Positions 9,668 to 18,778 of a stretch of DNA of 64,000 nt are shown piece by piece. Positions within the stretch are counted from its first letter, which is position 1. Every line of letters begins with the position of its first letter. Origin of the DNA: Pyxidicoccus parkwaysis (lineage in GTDB: Bacteria > Myxococcota > Myxococcia > Myxococcales > Myxococcaceae). The stretch is from assembly GCF_017301735.1 (NCBI RefSeq), contig NZ_CP071090.1, forward strand, positions 8,794,001 to 8,858,000, given 5' to 3'. Made by a program: the position numbers and the translations under genes. The notes under the pieces were generated by a model. That model was not told where the DNA came from. It searched no databases and saw only the letters and a program-made list of their open reading frames with translations.

Positions 9668-10624
9668 ATGGCCTTCACCATCATCGTCCTCGAGGGCGCC
9701 TTCGCGGCGGGCGTCGCGGCGACGCTCGACATGCTCCAGGCAGCACGCACGCTGGGGGACAGGTCCCTGAGCTTCGAGGTGTGCTCGGTCGACGGCGGCC
9801 CCGTGCCGCTCTCCTCACACGTGAGCATCGAGACGTCGCGCCTGCGCACCGGAGCCCGCGATGACAGGACGACCTGGGTCATCCCGGGGCTCGGCACCAC
9901 GCACGCGGCCGCCGTGCGTGCACGGCTCGCTCGGCCGGATGCACTGAAGCTCTCGAAGGCGATTGCCCGTCACGTCTCGCGCGGAGGGCGCGTCGCCGCC
10001 TCGTGCTCGGCCGTCTTCCTCCTGCAACAGGCGGGCGTGTTGGCACAGCGGCGGGCCACCACCACCTGGTGGCTCGCGAGGCTGCTCGCCGAGATGGACG
10101 GTGAATGCACCGTCGATGCGAACGCGATGGTCTGCGCGGATGGGCCCGTCATCACGGCTGGAGCGGCCTTCGCGCAAACGGACCTCATGCTGCACCTGCT
10201 CCGGGAGCGCTGCGGAGCGCGTCTGGTGGACCTCCTCGCGCGAACCCTCTTGCTCGATGGCCGGCAGGCGCAGGCGAAGTACGTCGCGCCGGAACTCCTG
10301 GCGAACGGGGACGCGCTGATTGGGCGCATCACGTCGGAGATTGAAGCGCACTTCCCGAATCCTCCGAGTGTCGCCAGGCTCGCCTCGCGCCTCGGAATGA
10401 CAGAGCGAACCTTGTCGCGACACGTGCATCGTGTGACGGGCCGGAGCACCCTGGCGCTCGTCCACAGCGTCAAGCTCCGCCGCGCACAGACGCTGCTCCA
10501 GTCGACGCGCATGAGCGTCGACGATGTCGCCGCGGAGGTGGGCTACCAGGACGCTGGCGCCCTTCGGCGTTTGTTGAAGAAGCTCGGCGGAGGCTCGCCT
10601 CGCGCGCTCCGCTCAGCGTCGTGA
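9668..10624 (+). CDS. GlxA/FtrA-type transcriptional regulator (DJ-1/PfpI domain plus AraC HTH)
   Basis: 318 aa. Residues 1-170 form a DJ-1/PfpI (class I glutamine amidotransferase-like) domain with the elbow ASCSAVFLLQQAG. Residues 215-318 are an AraC-type double helix-turn-helix (SVARLASRLGMTERTLSRHV and MSVDDVAAEVGYQDAGALRR). Such proteins are usually one-component transcriptional activators. The start ATG at 9668 has no clear Shine-Dalgarno; the weak box CAGATT lies 8 nt upstream. It is divergent from the dienelactone hydrolase gene, its most likely target. The gene ends 7 bp before the convergent acyltransferase gene. Confidence 0.88.
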   Translation: MAFTIIVLEGAFAAGVAATLDMLQAARTLGDRSLSFEVCSVDGGPVPLSSHVSIETSRLRTGARDDRTTWVIPGLGTTHAAAVRARLARPDALKLSKAIARHVSRGGRVAASCSAVFLLQQAGVLAQRRATTTWWLARLLAEMDGECTVDANAMVCADGPVITAGAAFAQTDLMLHLLRERCGARLVDLLARTLLLDGRQAQAKYVAPELLANGDALIGRITSEIEAHFPNPPSVARLASRLGMTERTLSRHVHRVTGRSTLALVHSVKLRRAQTLLQSTRMSVDDVAAEVGYQDAGALRRLLKKLGGGSPRALRSAS

Positions 10625-10631
10625 AGCGGGC

Positions 10632-12020
10632 TCACTCCTCTCGGACAGGACTCGCCTCCGCCAGCGCGTCCATCTCGTCATGGAACGCGCGGATGAGCTC
10701 ATGCGGGTCCGGCATCCTTCCCACGTCCGCGGCCACGCCCACCGTCACCTTCCCCGCGTAGCTGAAGAGACTCACGCCCAGTCCCAGGTGTCCCGCCTGC
10801 GGCACCCAGAAGGTGAGCCCACCCAGCTTCGTGCCCGCCAGCGACACCGCCTCGCGCGGGCCCGGGACGTTGGTGGCCACCAGCGTCGCCTTCGAGCCAA
10901 AGACATCCACCATCACCCGCTCCACCGCAGCGGGCGCGTAGCCCAGCATCTCCAGCGCCCCGAAGGTCACCACCGCCTCCGGCGACTGCTTCACCTGCCC
11001 CATCCGCCGAGCCAGCTCGCGCAACCTCCGCTGTGGCTCCGCGACGTGCACGGGCAGCCGCAGGAACACCACGCCGAAGCGATTGCCCAGCTCGCGAGGC
11101 ACCGGCTCATCCAGCGGTCTCAGATTCACGGGCACCAGCGCGTGCACGTCCTCCAGCAGCACGTCGCGCACTTCCAGGTACCGCCGAAGCGCTCCCGTCA
11201 CCGCCGTCAGCAGCACGTCATTCACCGTGCCACCGAGCGTCCTGCCCACCGCCTTCACCCGCTCCAGCGGCACCGGGTCCGACCACGCCGCGCGCTTCTC
11301 CGTCCCCAGCTTCCCTCGCAGCGGCGTGTGCGGGTCCGGCGGCATCACCAACAACTTCCCCATCGCCGCCGCGCCTCGCGCGCCCTGACGCACCAAATCC
11401 CCGGCGAGGATGGGCTCCGCCGCCAGCTCCGCCCCCTTGCGCAGCACCGTCCGCGCCGCGCCCGCCATCACCCTCGCCCCACGCACCCATCGCGCCAGCC
11501 CACCGGATGAAGCGTGCCTCGGCTCGCGCAGCTCCGAGGCCACACCCTCCGCCGCGCCCTCCGTGTCCGTGAGCGTCAGCAGCACCCGCGCCAGCGCGAT
11601 GCCATCCGCGAGGCAGTGGTGCAAGCGGCACAGCAGCACGTCTCCACCGTCCGCGCCCTCCAGCACGTGGAACTGCCACAGCGGCCGCGAGCGCTCCAGG
11701 GGCGTGCTCATCCACTGCCCCACCAGCGTCTCCAGCGCGGCGCGGTCTCCGGGCGCGGGCACCGGCAGCCGGGACAGGTGCGCGTCCAAATCGACCTCGC
11801 CCACGTCCTCCCAGTGGGGCACGGCCAGCCGCCCCGGCACCACGCGCTGACGGAAGCGCGGGTATCGCTCCACCAGTCGCTCGCGCACCACCGTCCGGAG
11901 CTGCTCGAAGTCCAACCGGCCCTCGAACCAGAGCACGGCGGTAATCATCATCAGGTTGGCGGGTTCCTCCATGTGGAACCAGAGCGCATCCACGCTCGCC
12001 ATCCGCTCGTGCGCCGCCAT
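10632..12020 (-). CDS. WS/DGAT family acyltransferase (wax ester synthase/diacylglycerol acyltransferase)
   Basis: 462 aa, the normal length for the family. The catalytic motif HHxxxDG is intact (RLHHCLADG, His134, His135, Asp139). The C-terminal NVPGPREAVSLAGTKL region matches the family's conserved block, as does NDVLLTAVTGALRRYL. The enzyme transfers acyl groups from acyl-CoA to a fatty alcohol or diacylglycerol, making storage wax esters or triacylglycerol at the inner membrane or lipid bodies. Myxobacteria form lipid bodies during development, so this is a plausible source; that link is inference. Start at 12020; Met7 is an alternative. Confidence 0.92.
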   Translation of the reverse strand: MAAHERMASVDALWFHMEEPANLMMITAVLWFEGRLDFEQLRTVVRERLVERYPRFRQRVVPGRLAVPHWEDVGEVDLDAHLSRLPVPAPGDRAALETLVGQWMSTPLERSRPLWQFHVLEGADGGDVLLCRLHHCLADGIALARVLLTLTDTEGAAEGVASELREPRHASSGGLARWVRGARVMAGAARTVLRKGAELAAEPILAGDLVRQGARGAAAMGKLLVMPPDPHTPLRGKLGTEKRAAWSDPVPLERVKAVGRTLGGTVNDVLLTAVTGALRRYLEVRDVLLEDVHALVPVNLRPLDEPVPRELGNRFGVVFLRLPVHVAEPQRRLRELARRMGQVKQSPEAVVTFGALEMLGYAPAAVERVMVDVFGSKATLVATNVPGPREAVSLAGTKLGGLTFWVPQAGHLGLGVSLFSYAGKVTVGVAADVGRMPDPHELIRAFHDEMDALAEASPVREE

Positions 12021-12083
12021 CGCTCCGCGTCCCTCCCGGTGTCGCGGCCAGGAGCCCTCCCGGCCGGCCTGCTCATGAATGCA

Positions 12084-12875
12084 TCACTTGAATATCTCGC
12101 TCAGCACGAAGTTTCCCCAGTACAGCGTGCCCAGCGCGCCGAGGACGATGCCCGCGATGGCCTGTCCCTTCCTTCCAATGGGAGGCGTCGCCTTCGGGTC
12201 CACCTGCAGCAGTCCACTGATGGAGCAGGCGAGCGCGACGATGCCGACGCCGGGGATGAGGCTCGCCACGCCCAGCATGAGCCCCGCGCGTGCCATCGCG
12301 TTGTTCATGTAGAGGTCCCACGACTTCTGCAACGCCTCGCGAGAGACCTCCCGCTTGAAGAACAACTTGTTGCGGGTGTCCATGTTGATGGCGATGGAGA
12401 CGAGCAGACCGAAGATGCCGAAAGCCACGGCGACCAGTCCCCCGTACATCACCCCCACCGCCATGAAGACGATGGGCACGCCGATGAGCGCCCGGCGGGC
12501 CCAGGGGACTCCCAGCCAGAAGAACACCTCCACCACGCCCGCCAGGAACCCGAAGACTCCGAGGGGCATCGCCTCGACCGCTCCCGTCGTGAAGATGGAG
12601 AAGCCGCTGAAGATGTGGAGCGCCGCGCCGAAACCCACGAACCAGGCCCAGAAGTCGCGCCGGCCCCAGTACTTCAGCCGGAAGGCCTCGAGGTAGTCCA
12701 CGTCGGGACGGATGGAGCAGTCCTCGCAGTAGGCCTTCCCCTCCACCACCCGGTGGTCCCGGTCGCAGTAGAAGATGCCGCACCGGGCACAGGTCCCCAG
12801 CGCGGGCCGGCCTGGATGGATGTAACAGCGGCTCGCTCCGACCACGGACGGCTGGGACAGCGGTTGTGCGCTCAT
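12084..12875 (-). CDS. B-box-type zinc-finger multi-pass membrane protein
   Basis: 263 aa from the ATG at 12875, behind a purine-rich TGGGGGA. The N-terminus has a compact zinc-binding cluster (CYIHPGRPALGTCARCG, then FYCDRDH and YCEDC), resembling B-box fingers found at the start of many myxobacterial membrane proteins. About five hydrophobic segments follow (around residues 75-250). No enzymatic motif is visible. A role in binding a partner at the membrane is inference. The gene lies between the acyltransferase gene (63 bp downstream) and the secreted Cys-rich protein gene, all on the minus strand, and may share a transcript with them. Confidence 0.75.
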   Translation of the reverse strand: MSAQPLSQPSVVGASRCYIHPGRPALGTCARCGIFYCDRDHRVVEGKAYCEDCSIRPDVDYLEAFRLKYWGRRDFWAWFVGFGAALHIFSGFSIFTTGAVEAMPLGVFGFLAGVVEVFFWLGVPWARRALIGVPIVFMAVGVMYGGLVAVAFGIFGLLVSIAINMDTRNKLFFKREVSREALQKSWDLYMNNAMARAGLMLGVASLIPGVGIVALACSISGLLQVDPKATPPIGRKGQAIAGIVLGALGTLYWGNFVLSEIFK

Positions 12876-12937
12876 CGGGTCCCCCAGGACGGCCCTGGGA
12901 CTTTCGCACACCCCGCGCCCTGACCGGGTGCCCGCCC

Positions 12938-13750
12938 CTACTTCTTCTCCCCCTCGGGCTGCTCGCGGTCGAACTGGAAGGTCTGCTTGCTGGCGTCATC
13001 CACCGTCAAGGTGAGGACCTCTCTCTCGAGGTCCCAGCGGTACGTGCCGCCCTTGAACTTCAGCTTCTTGCGGGTGAGCGGAATCACGCGCTTGTCGCCG
13101 CACACCGGGCCCACCGCCTGCCCGTCCTTCGCACGCAGCGTCACGCGATTCTCTCCAGACAGCTCCGCCACGCCCCAGGCGCGCACCACCAGCGCACTGC
13201 CCCGTCCCAGCGTCGGCTCGCCCAACGAAGTGCGCAGGATGAAGCAGCCCTCGGGCGTCACCTGCAGCGTGCGCTCGTAGTCCGCGCGCGGCTGCGCTTC
13301 GATTCGCTGGGGCCCTCCGTCCACCTCCTCCGGCAGGCTGGCGGCGGACAGCGTCCAGGTGCCCACCAGCTTTTCGGGCGGCTTCTTGGCCGCGGCGGGC
13401 AGCCCCTGGCACGGGTCCGTCCGCTCCTTCTCCGGGCTCGGCGGAGCCGGCTCGAAGGAGCGCTGGCAGGTACTTCCACACGTGCGCTGCGCGCACTGCG
13501 TGTCGTCCGGCGCGCAGCCCGCCTTCTCCGTGCAGGCCTTGAGCCGATTCAGCGCCTGCTCGCAGTCCTCGCGCAGGCACCGGTCCACGCATGCGGCGTC
13601 GATGCACTCGGCGACGCACGCCCAGTTGGTGGCGCCGCACACGCCGGCCACGGTGCGCGGGCGCTCGGAAGCAGATGTCTGGGCGGCGGCCGGCAGCGCG
13701 ACGCCCAGCGACAGGGACACGACGGCGAGGAGGACTCGAGAAGAGGGCAT
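12938..13750 (-). CDS. Secreted Cys-rich protein of unknown function
   Basis: 270 aa. A signal peptide is clear (VLLAVVSLSLGVALPAAAQ). The mature N-terminus (about residues 35-100) has at least eleven cysteines, probably disulfide-bonded outside the cytoplasm. The C-terminal half (LVGTWTLSAASLPEEVDGG, then a series of beta strands) resembles the lipocalin-like shape of proteins that begin with GTW. I cannot name a family. It is on the minus strand, 62 bp upstream of the zinc-finger membrane protein gene, so co-transcription is possible. Confidence 0.7.
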   Translation of the reverse strand: MPSSRVLLAVVSLSLGVALPAAAQTSASERPRTVAGVCGATNWACVAECIDAACVDRCLREDCEQALNRLKACTEKAGCAPDDTQCAQRTCGSTCQRSFEPAPPSPEKERTDPCQGLPAAAKKPPEKLVGTWTLSAASLPEEVDGGPQRIEAQPRADYERTLQVTPEGCFILRTSLGEPTLGRGSALVVRAWGVAELSGENRVTLRAKDGQAVGPVCGDKRVIPLTRKKLKFKGGTYRWDLEREVLTLTVDDASKQTFQFDREQPEGEKK

Positions 13751-13846
13751 GCCTTGGCACGCAAGCTAGCCACGCCCCTCCCGGCGCTCAGCCTCGCGGC
13801 GCGGGAGCTGTCCACCCGCGAGCACTGTGCCCGCGGGCAAGTGCCC

Positions 13847-14845
13847 TCAGGTGAACTGCCAGCGCCAGGTGCGCACGTCGCTCGGGTCCACCAGCTCCAG
13901 CTCGAACGAGAGCGTGTCGAAGCGCTCGAACTCGCGCGAGTCCACGCGCAACAGCGTCATGCCCGCGTGGTTCTGCCCGCGCAGCGGCGACACCGTGAAG
14001 GACAGCTCCGCGTCGAAGGCCACCTTGTAGAAGAGGCAGAAGCCGTCCACGCGGCCCTCCTCCACCACCGGCCGCTCATAGCGCACGCGGTGCGGCAGGC
14101 CGTCCGCGGCCATCGTCTCCAGGTCGAAGGCGAAGGCGGGCTCCGGGTCGCACAGCAGGTGGTCCACCTCGTACGAGCGGATGACGCGCGTGAAGTACGA
14201 CGGGTTCATCGCCTCGCGCAGCGTCTGCAGGCAGCTGTAGTCCACGCTCGGGAAGCGCTGGCTCCAGATGAAGGGGATGCAGGCCTCGTCGCGGAGCTGC
14301 ACCGGCTCCACGAAGACCTCGAAGCGGTTGGGGAGGATGCGCCCGCCCGGCTTCAGCATGCGGGTGCGCAAGTCGAGCACCCTGGGCACCAGCCCCGCGT
14401 CGAAGAGCGCGTCGCCCAGCAATTCGTGCAGCAGCACGTCCACCTTCTCCGGCGGGCTGTACTGCCACGGGTGCGCGCGCACGAAGTCGATGTGCTCCAG
14501 CCCGTTGCGCCGAGCCACCCACTGCGCCGTATCCAGAAGGCGCGAGCCGTCCACCGCGTACAGCTTCTTCGGATGGCGGCTGGCCGCCAGGAAGGTGCGC
14601 AGCCCCGAGCCGGTGCAGGCATCCATCACCGCCTGCCCGGGCCGGATGTACCGCTCACAGGCCCGCTGCCAGACTTCCACGCGCTCGGGGTCCGCCAACG
14701 TGTGGTCCTGCGGCGCCGGGCTGGACAGTGAGAGCAGGTCCGGAGCCACGTTGCGCAGCGGGAATTGATTGACCAGTGGCAGATGGCTCAGGCGTGAACG
14801 CAGGTCCATCAATGCCTGTCGCGGCAGGTCGAGCAGATTCGGCAT
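13847..14845 (-). CDS. PRMT-like SAM-dependent methyltransferase
   Basis: 332 aa from the ATG at 14845, preceded by a GGGGGGAT ribosome site. A Rossmann methyltransferase fold with motif I VMDACTGSGLRTFL, an acidic residue at the end of strand 2 (YAVDGSR) and LLHELLGDALFDAGL. The last of these sits where protein arginine methyltransferases carry the double-E loop. The C-terminal beta domain also resembles PRMTs. The substrate is unknown; an amino acid or peptide guanidino or amino group is possible. It lies 159 bp downstream of the MMT-like fusion gene on the same strand, so two methyltransferases may be expressed together. Confidence 0.8.
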   Translation of the reverse strand: MPNLLDLPRQALMDLRSRLSHLPLVNQFPLRNVAPDLLSLSSPAPQDHTLADPERVEVWQRACERYIRPGQAVMDACTGSGLRTFLAASRHPKKLYAVDGSRLLDTAQWVARRNGLEHIDFVRAHPWQYSPPEKVDVLLHELLGDALFDAGLVPRVLDLRTRMLKPGGRILPNRFEVFVEPVQLRDEACIPFIWSQRFPSVDYSCLQTLREAMNPSYFTRVIRSYEVDHLLCDPEPAFAFDLETMAADGLPHRVRYERPVVEEGRVDGFCLFYKVAFDAELSFTVSPLRGQNHAGMTLLRVDSREFERFDTLSFELELVDPSDVRTWRWQFT

Positions 14846-14846
14846 G

Positions 14847-14862
14847 GCATCCCCCCGGATGC
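14847..14862 (-). promoter_or_regulatory. Hairpin covering the ribosome site of the PRMT-like gene
   Basis: In the mRNA sense the sequence reads GCATCC-GGGG-GGATGC, a perfect 6-bp stem with a four-base loop, ending 1 nt before the start ATG. The G-run is the Shine-Dalgarno site, so the stem would hide it. This could be a simple translational control element in the 159-nt leader between the two methyltransferase genes. I do not recognise a known SAM or SAH riboswitch in that leader. Confidence 0.4.
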
Positions 14863-15004
14863 TTGGATGTTTCGAGCAACGGAAGCCACAGACCCCGGCC
14901 GGTCCTGGCACCGGGATTTCCTACCATGCGGGACTTACCCGCTCAGGCCCATCCAGCGAGGGGGCAGGATGACTGTCCCCGTGTGAACAGGCACCGAGCG
15001 CGCG

Positions 15005-18000
15005 TCACGCCTTCGTGGCACGCAGCTTCGCGCCGAAGGCCAGCAGCCGCTCGCTCGCCTTCTGCAGCTTCTCACGGGGGATGGAGAAGACGGCGCGCAC
15101 GCGCTCCGCGTCTGCGCACCACGGGCCGCCGTTGAGCACCACGTGGGTGTGCGTGTAGATGACCGCGGGCAGGTTCTCCGGTGTGAGGCGCACGCCGTCC
15201 ACCTCGCGGCCCAGCCACGCCGTCATGCGCGGGGCGATGAAGAGCCCGCCCGCGTCGCTCGCGTCCGAGCGCCCGTCACCGGGCAGCGCCTGCGCCAGCA
15301 GCTCGCGCTTCTCCGCGAGCTCCCTGCGCATCTTCGCGAGGAAGGAGCGCAGCGCGCGGTGCCGCGCCGGATAGAGGAGCTGACCGTCCGGGCTGCGCGC
15401 ATAGGCCGCGTACAGGTACGCCGCCGCGCGCGCCGTCACCCGGTGCAGCACACCCGGCCCGCTGTCGCGCACCGCCGCGGCCAGCGCCCTGTCACGCGTG
15501 GCGAGCCAGCCCACGCGCAGGCCTCCCGCGGCGAACTCCTTGGACAGTCCACCCAGCAGCACCGTGCGAGCGCCCACGCCGGGCACCGCGCCCTCCAGCG
15601 TCACCGGGCTGTGCACCGTCTCCGCCGTGGGGCTGGTGAGATTCACCAGTCCGAAGATTTCGTCCGACACCAGGAGGCAGCGCTGCTCCACCACGTACGT
15701 GGCCAGCGCCACCAGCTCCTCCTGTGCGAGGTACGTGCCGGTGGGGTTGGACGGCTGCGAGACGACGACGGCATCCGGCGCCACTCCGCCCTGCCCCCGC
15801 CGCGCGAGCAGCCCGGACAGCGGGCCCTGCTCCACCTCGCATCCAGCGGACGCGAAGGTGGGCGGCAGCACGCCGTAGCAGGGCGTGGCGAGGAACACGC
15901 GAGGCGTGCGCCCCAGCCGCTGCCGCAGCGCCACGCCGAGGTGATGGATGAGCGGCCACACGCCCGGAGCCACCGCCAGGTCCTCCGGTGCATAGCGCGC
16001 GGCGCGGGACTCCAGGAGGAACGCGGCCACCGCCTCCGTCAGTCCCGTCTGCGAGCCCGACTCGCGCGGTGCGGCGCTCGCGGCGATGAGGCCCTCCACC
16101 AGCGGCGCGGGCAGCGGCCCTTCATTCTCTCCGTAGTCCAGCCGCACCAGCTCCGGGTCATCCTCGCGGAACACCCTGGGCGCGAAGGCGGGGAAGGCCG
16201 CGAGCCTTGCGATGCGCTTCGAGCGCGGCAGCGGCACCGCCGGGGCCTTCCTCGGCGCGGGGGCTTCCGGCTCCGCGAAGGAGATGCGGAAGGACAGCAG
16301 GTCCGCGAAGGTGCGCTCGTAGAACCACTCCGCCAGCGTGCTGATGCGCGAGTACGTCACCTCGGCCGCCACCTCCAGGTCCGCGCGCAGCGGCTCCGGC
16401 ACGGGGAGCAGCAGCGTCAACTCCAGGTCCGGCCACACCGCGTTCTTGATGAGGCCGTAGAGCACCACGAGGTTCGGCGCGTACGGCTCGCGCGCGAGGA
16501 ACTCGAAGAGCGTGTGGGGCTCCACCGCGCCGGTGATGTTGAAGAAGGCGCTCTCGTCCAGCACCACCCAGATGCCCCGCCGCGCCGTCTCCGCGAGGAT
16601 GTCTCGCAGCACCGCGAGGTTGGTGCGCTCGCCCGGCTCCACCGTCAGCAGCACCAGCTTCACGTCGAAGGCGGACAGCAGCCGCCGCACCTCCTCCAGC
16701 GTGGTGTGCGTCACCGTGGCGCGTACGCCCGCCTTCTCCAGCGCCCGCGCGTAGAGCGGGTGCAGGTTGCGCGACACCAGCACCTCGTCGCCCGCGTCAC
16801 ACGTGGCCATCAGCAGCGAGTAGACGGCCTGCTCGCGCTCGGGCGCGACGAAGAGCTCCTCCTCCGCCAGGTGCAGGCCGAAGTACCGGTCCAGGTAGCG
16901 CACCACGCGGCGGCGGAAGGACGCGTCACCCGCCTCGTGCGCGTACGGCATCAGCGGCCCGCGCGAAAGCCTCGCCGCCAGCTCCGCCACGAAGCTGAGC
17001 TGCTCCGCCGAGGCCGCGCCCAAATCCAACTCCTCCTGCAGCGACGCGGCGCCCAGCTCGCGCAGGGACGCGCGCAGGGCCAGCGTCTCGCGAGGCAACG
17101 CGAGCTGTGCCTCCCACACCGCCACCTCGTGCCACACCGGGTGGCCGTCCTGCAGCCAGCCCAGCGCAGTGGCCGCGCGCAGCGGCTCCGGGCTGCGGGC
17201 CTCCATGAAGAACTCGAACTCGCGCCCGGTGCGCTGCTCCAGCGCCACCAGTGGGCGGATGTCCGTGTCCGCCGCCTGCATCACCCGCCGCGCCACGCGC
17301 ACCTTCGTCGTGAAGCCGCGCCGGGTCAGCATGCGCTGGATGATGGGACGCCCCGGCCGGCCCGCGAGGTTCAGCAGCAGCCGCCCTCCCGGTGCCAGCC
17401 GCTCCGGCGCCTCGTCGAGGAGCCGCGCGATGAGCCCCAGCCCGAAGTGGTCCTCGTAGACGTTCTGCAGCGTGCAGTAGTTGGACAAGTCGTACAGCGC
17501 CTGCTCGTCGGCCTGGGACAGCTCGGAGGGCAGCGCGTCTCCCTCACCGCGCAGCACCTGGGGGATGCAGCCCACCACGAAGTCCCACGGCGCGTCCGAG
17601 GGTACGCCACGCAACAAGTCGCTCTCCCCGAAGGACAGGCGCGACACCAGCGCCTCGTCGCCGTTGAGCCACGCGTTGCAGCGCGCCACCACCGGCGAGT
17701 GCGGGTTGAGGTCCGCGCCGTGTACGTGCGCCAACCGCGAGAACTTCGCCAGCGCGATGCAAATCCACCCCGAGCCCGCGCCCACCTCCACCAGCCGCTT
17801 CCCGGCGTACTCGTCCAGCGGCACGCTCAAGAGGCCCTCCATGAAGGTGTAGGCCCACGCCTCGGGAGCGAAGATGGACGGCAGGAGGAAGAGCTCCAGC
17901 CGCTCCTGCGACGCGCCCACCGCCACCGTCACCGTCACCAGCCGCAGCGGCGCTGTCTCCGGCTGATTGCGCGCGGCCTCCGCCAGCTCGCGCAATTCCG

Positions 18001-18097
18001 TCAAAGCACGTGGGCGACGGTCCGGATGGGAGAGGTCCTCCGACAGTGCGCGCAGCAGGTGGAAGGCATCGCGAGGTGAGGCGGGGTAGGTAGCCAT
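15005..18097 (-). CDS. Methionine S-methyltransferase-like fusion (methyltransferase plus two aminotransferase-like domains)
   Basis: 1030 aa from the ATG at 18097; upstream in-frame starts at 18130 and 18175 are possible. Residues 1-300 are a SAM methyltransferase (VEVGAGSG at 103-110, GESDLL, VVGCIPQ near 175-180, MQAADTDI, FGLGLIAR). These strings and the full-length layout match plant methionine S-methyltransferase (MMT), which makes S-methylmethionine from methionine and SAM. The middle part is a degenerate aminotransferase-like domain (VVLDESAFF, GLIKN with Lys551). The C-terminal domain is fold-type I PLP: SQPSNPTGTYL, LVSDEIFG, and SKEFAAGGLRVG with Lys853. From memory, plant MMT lacks that lysine, so here the PLP domain may be active. 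The product is inferred from similarity only. Confidence 0.8.
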   Translation of the reverse strand: MATYPASPRDAFHLLRALSEDLSHPDRRPRALTELRELAEAARNQPETAPLRLVTVTVAVGASQERLELFLLPSIFAPEAWAYTFMEGLLSVPLDEYAGKRLVEVGAGSGWICIALAKFSRLAHVHGADLNPHSPVVARCNAWLNGDEALVSRLSFGESDLLRGVPSDAPWDFVVGCIPQVLRGEGDALPSELSQADEQALYDLSNYCTLQNVYEDHFGLGLIARLLDEAPERLAPGGRLLLNLAGRPGRPIIQRMLTRRGFTTKVRVARRVMQAADTDIRPLVALEQRTGREFEFFMEARSPEPLRAATALGWLQDGHPVWHEVAVWEAQLALPRETLALRASLRELGAASLQEELDLGAASAEQLSFVAELAARLSRGPLMPYAHEAGDASFRRRVVRYLDRYFGLHLAEEELFVAPEREQAVYSLLMATCDAGDEVLVSRNLHPLYARALEKAGVRATVTHTTLEEVRRLLSAFDVKLVLLTVEPGERTNLAVLRDILAETARRGIWVVLDESAFFNITGAVEPHTLFEFLAREPYAPNLVVLYGLIKNAVWPDLELTLLLPVPEPLRADLEVAAEVTYSRISTLAEWFYERTFADLLSFRISFAEPEAPAPRKAPAVPLPRSKRIARLAAFPAFAPRVFREDDPELVRLDYGENEGPLPAPLVEGLIAASAAPRESGSQTGLTEAVAAFLLESRAARYAPEDLAVAPGVWPLIHHLGVALRQRLGRTPRVFLATPCYGVLPPTFASAGCEVEQGPLSGLLARRGQGGVAPDAVVVSQPSNPTGTYLAQEELVALATYVVEQRCLLVSDEIFGLVNLTSPTAETVHSPVTLEGAVPGVGARTVLLGGLSKEFAAGGLRVGWLATRDRALAAAVRDSGPGVLHRVTARAAAYLYAAYARSPDGQLLYPARHRALRSFLAKMRRELAEKRELLAQALPGDGRSDASDAGGLFIAPRMTAWLGREVDGVRLTPENLPAVIYTHTHVVLNGGPWCADAERVRAVFSIPREKLQKASERLLAFGAKLRATKA

Positions 18098-18275
18098 GGC
18101 GCGCGGACTGTCCCGGGGCACCAGGGCCATGTCAACGAGCACGCAACGTCCCTGTCCGCCGGTGCCTTGGCGCACCCACGCAACAGGTTGGCGCGTGGGA
18201 GCGAGTCAAGGAATCACGGCATGGCCGTAATAAGGGGTGAGCAGTCCGGCGCGCTGGACTGGCGGAGAAGCTCCG

Positions 18276-18743
18276 ATGTCACTCATGCCTGTGGACGGAC
18301 CCCGTAGTGGAGAGGGGGCAGTGATGGAGATGACGACTTGGACGCCGGCACTTGCCGGCATGCAGGGGATGAAGGGCGCGCAGCTACCGATGCCGCAAAG
18401 GGTCTCTCGGGACCCCGCGCGGACGCGATGGGAGGCGCAGTCGTGGCGTCGTCAGCTCCGCAACCCCGGAGAGTACGAGACGCCGGTGGCGAGGGGCGCG
18501 CTGGTGCAGGCGCTGGCGGCGGAGGGCTTCAGCGTGGACGCGGAAGTGGCGCGCTACGCGGGAGCATCGGAGGACCGGGACTGCATCAGCATCGCCCAGG
18601 TGGTTCGCTTCGCGGACACTCTGGCGCTGCGCATGGCGCTGGCCCGTACGGATGACCAGGTGCTGCAGCTCGCGCACCTGCGCCGCAACGCCGAGGAGTT
18701 GGCGGAGCGGATGATTGAGTGGGCCAACGCCGGCCGCCTCTAG
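18276..18743 (+). CDS. Hypothetical cytoplasmic protein
   Basis: 155 aa from the ATG at 18276, with GGAG 8 nt upstream; an ATG at 18324 behind AGAGGGGG is an equally good start. No signal peptide or membrane segment. The C-terminal 100 residues are predicted helical (VARGALVQALAAEGFSVDAE, then LRRNAEELAERMIEWANAGR). I recognise no family. It is divergent from the MMT-like gene. A TAATAA sequence around 18227 could be part of a -10 region. The small basic protein gene starts 35 bp downstream. Confidence 0.65.
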   Translation: MSLMPVDGPRSGEGAVMEMTTWTPALAGMQGMKGAQLPMPQRVSRDPARTRWEAQSWRRQLRNPGEYETPVARGALVQALAAEGFSVDAEVARYAGASEDRDCISIAQVVRFADTLALRMALARTDDQVLQLAHLRRNAEELAERMIEWANAGRL

Positions 18744-18778
18744 CGGCGGTACGGCGGGCGCCCACCCGAGGAGCAATC

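Noticed and set aside
11514-12923. Long plus-strand frame spanning two minus-strand genes
   Set aside because: It crosses two well supported genes and has shadow composition.
14846-15004. SAM or SAH riboswitch before the PRMT-like gene
   Set aside because: I could not match the core of any known class; only the terminal hairpin is supported.
15143-18079. 978-codon plus-strand frame opposite the MMT-like gene
   Set aside because: Shadow of the real gene; Arg/His-rich with no domain or ribosome site.
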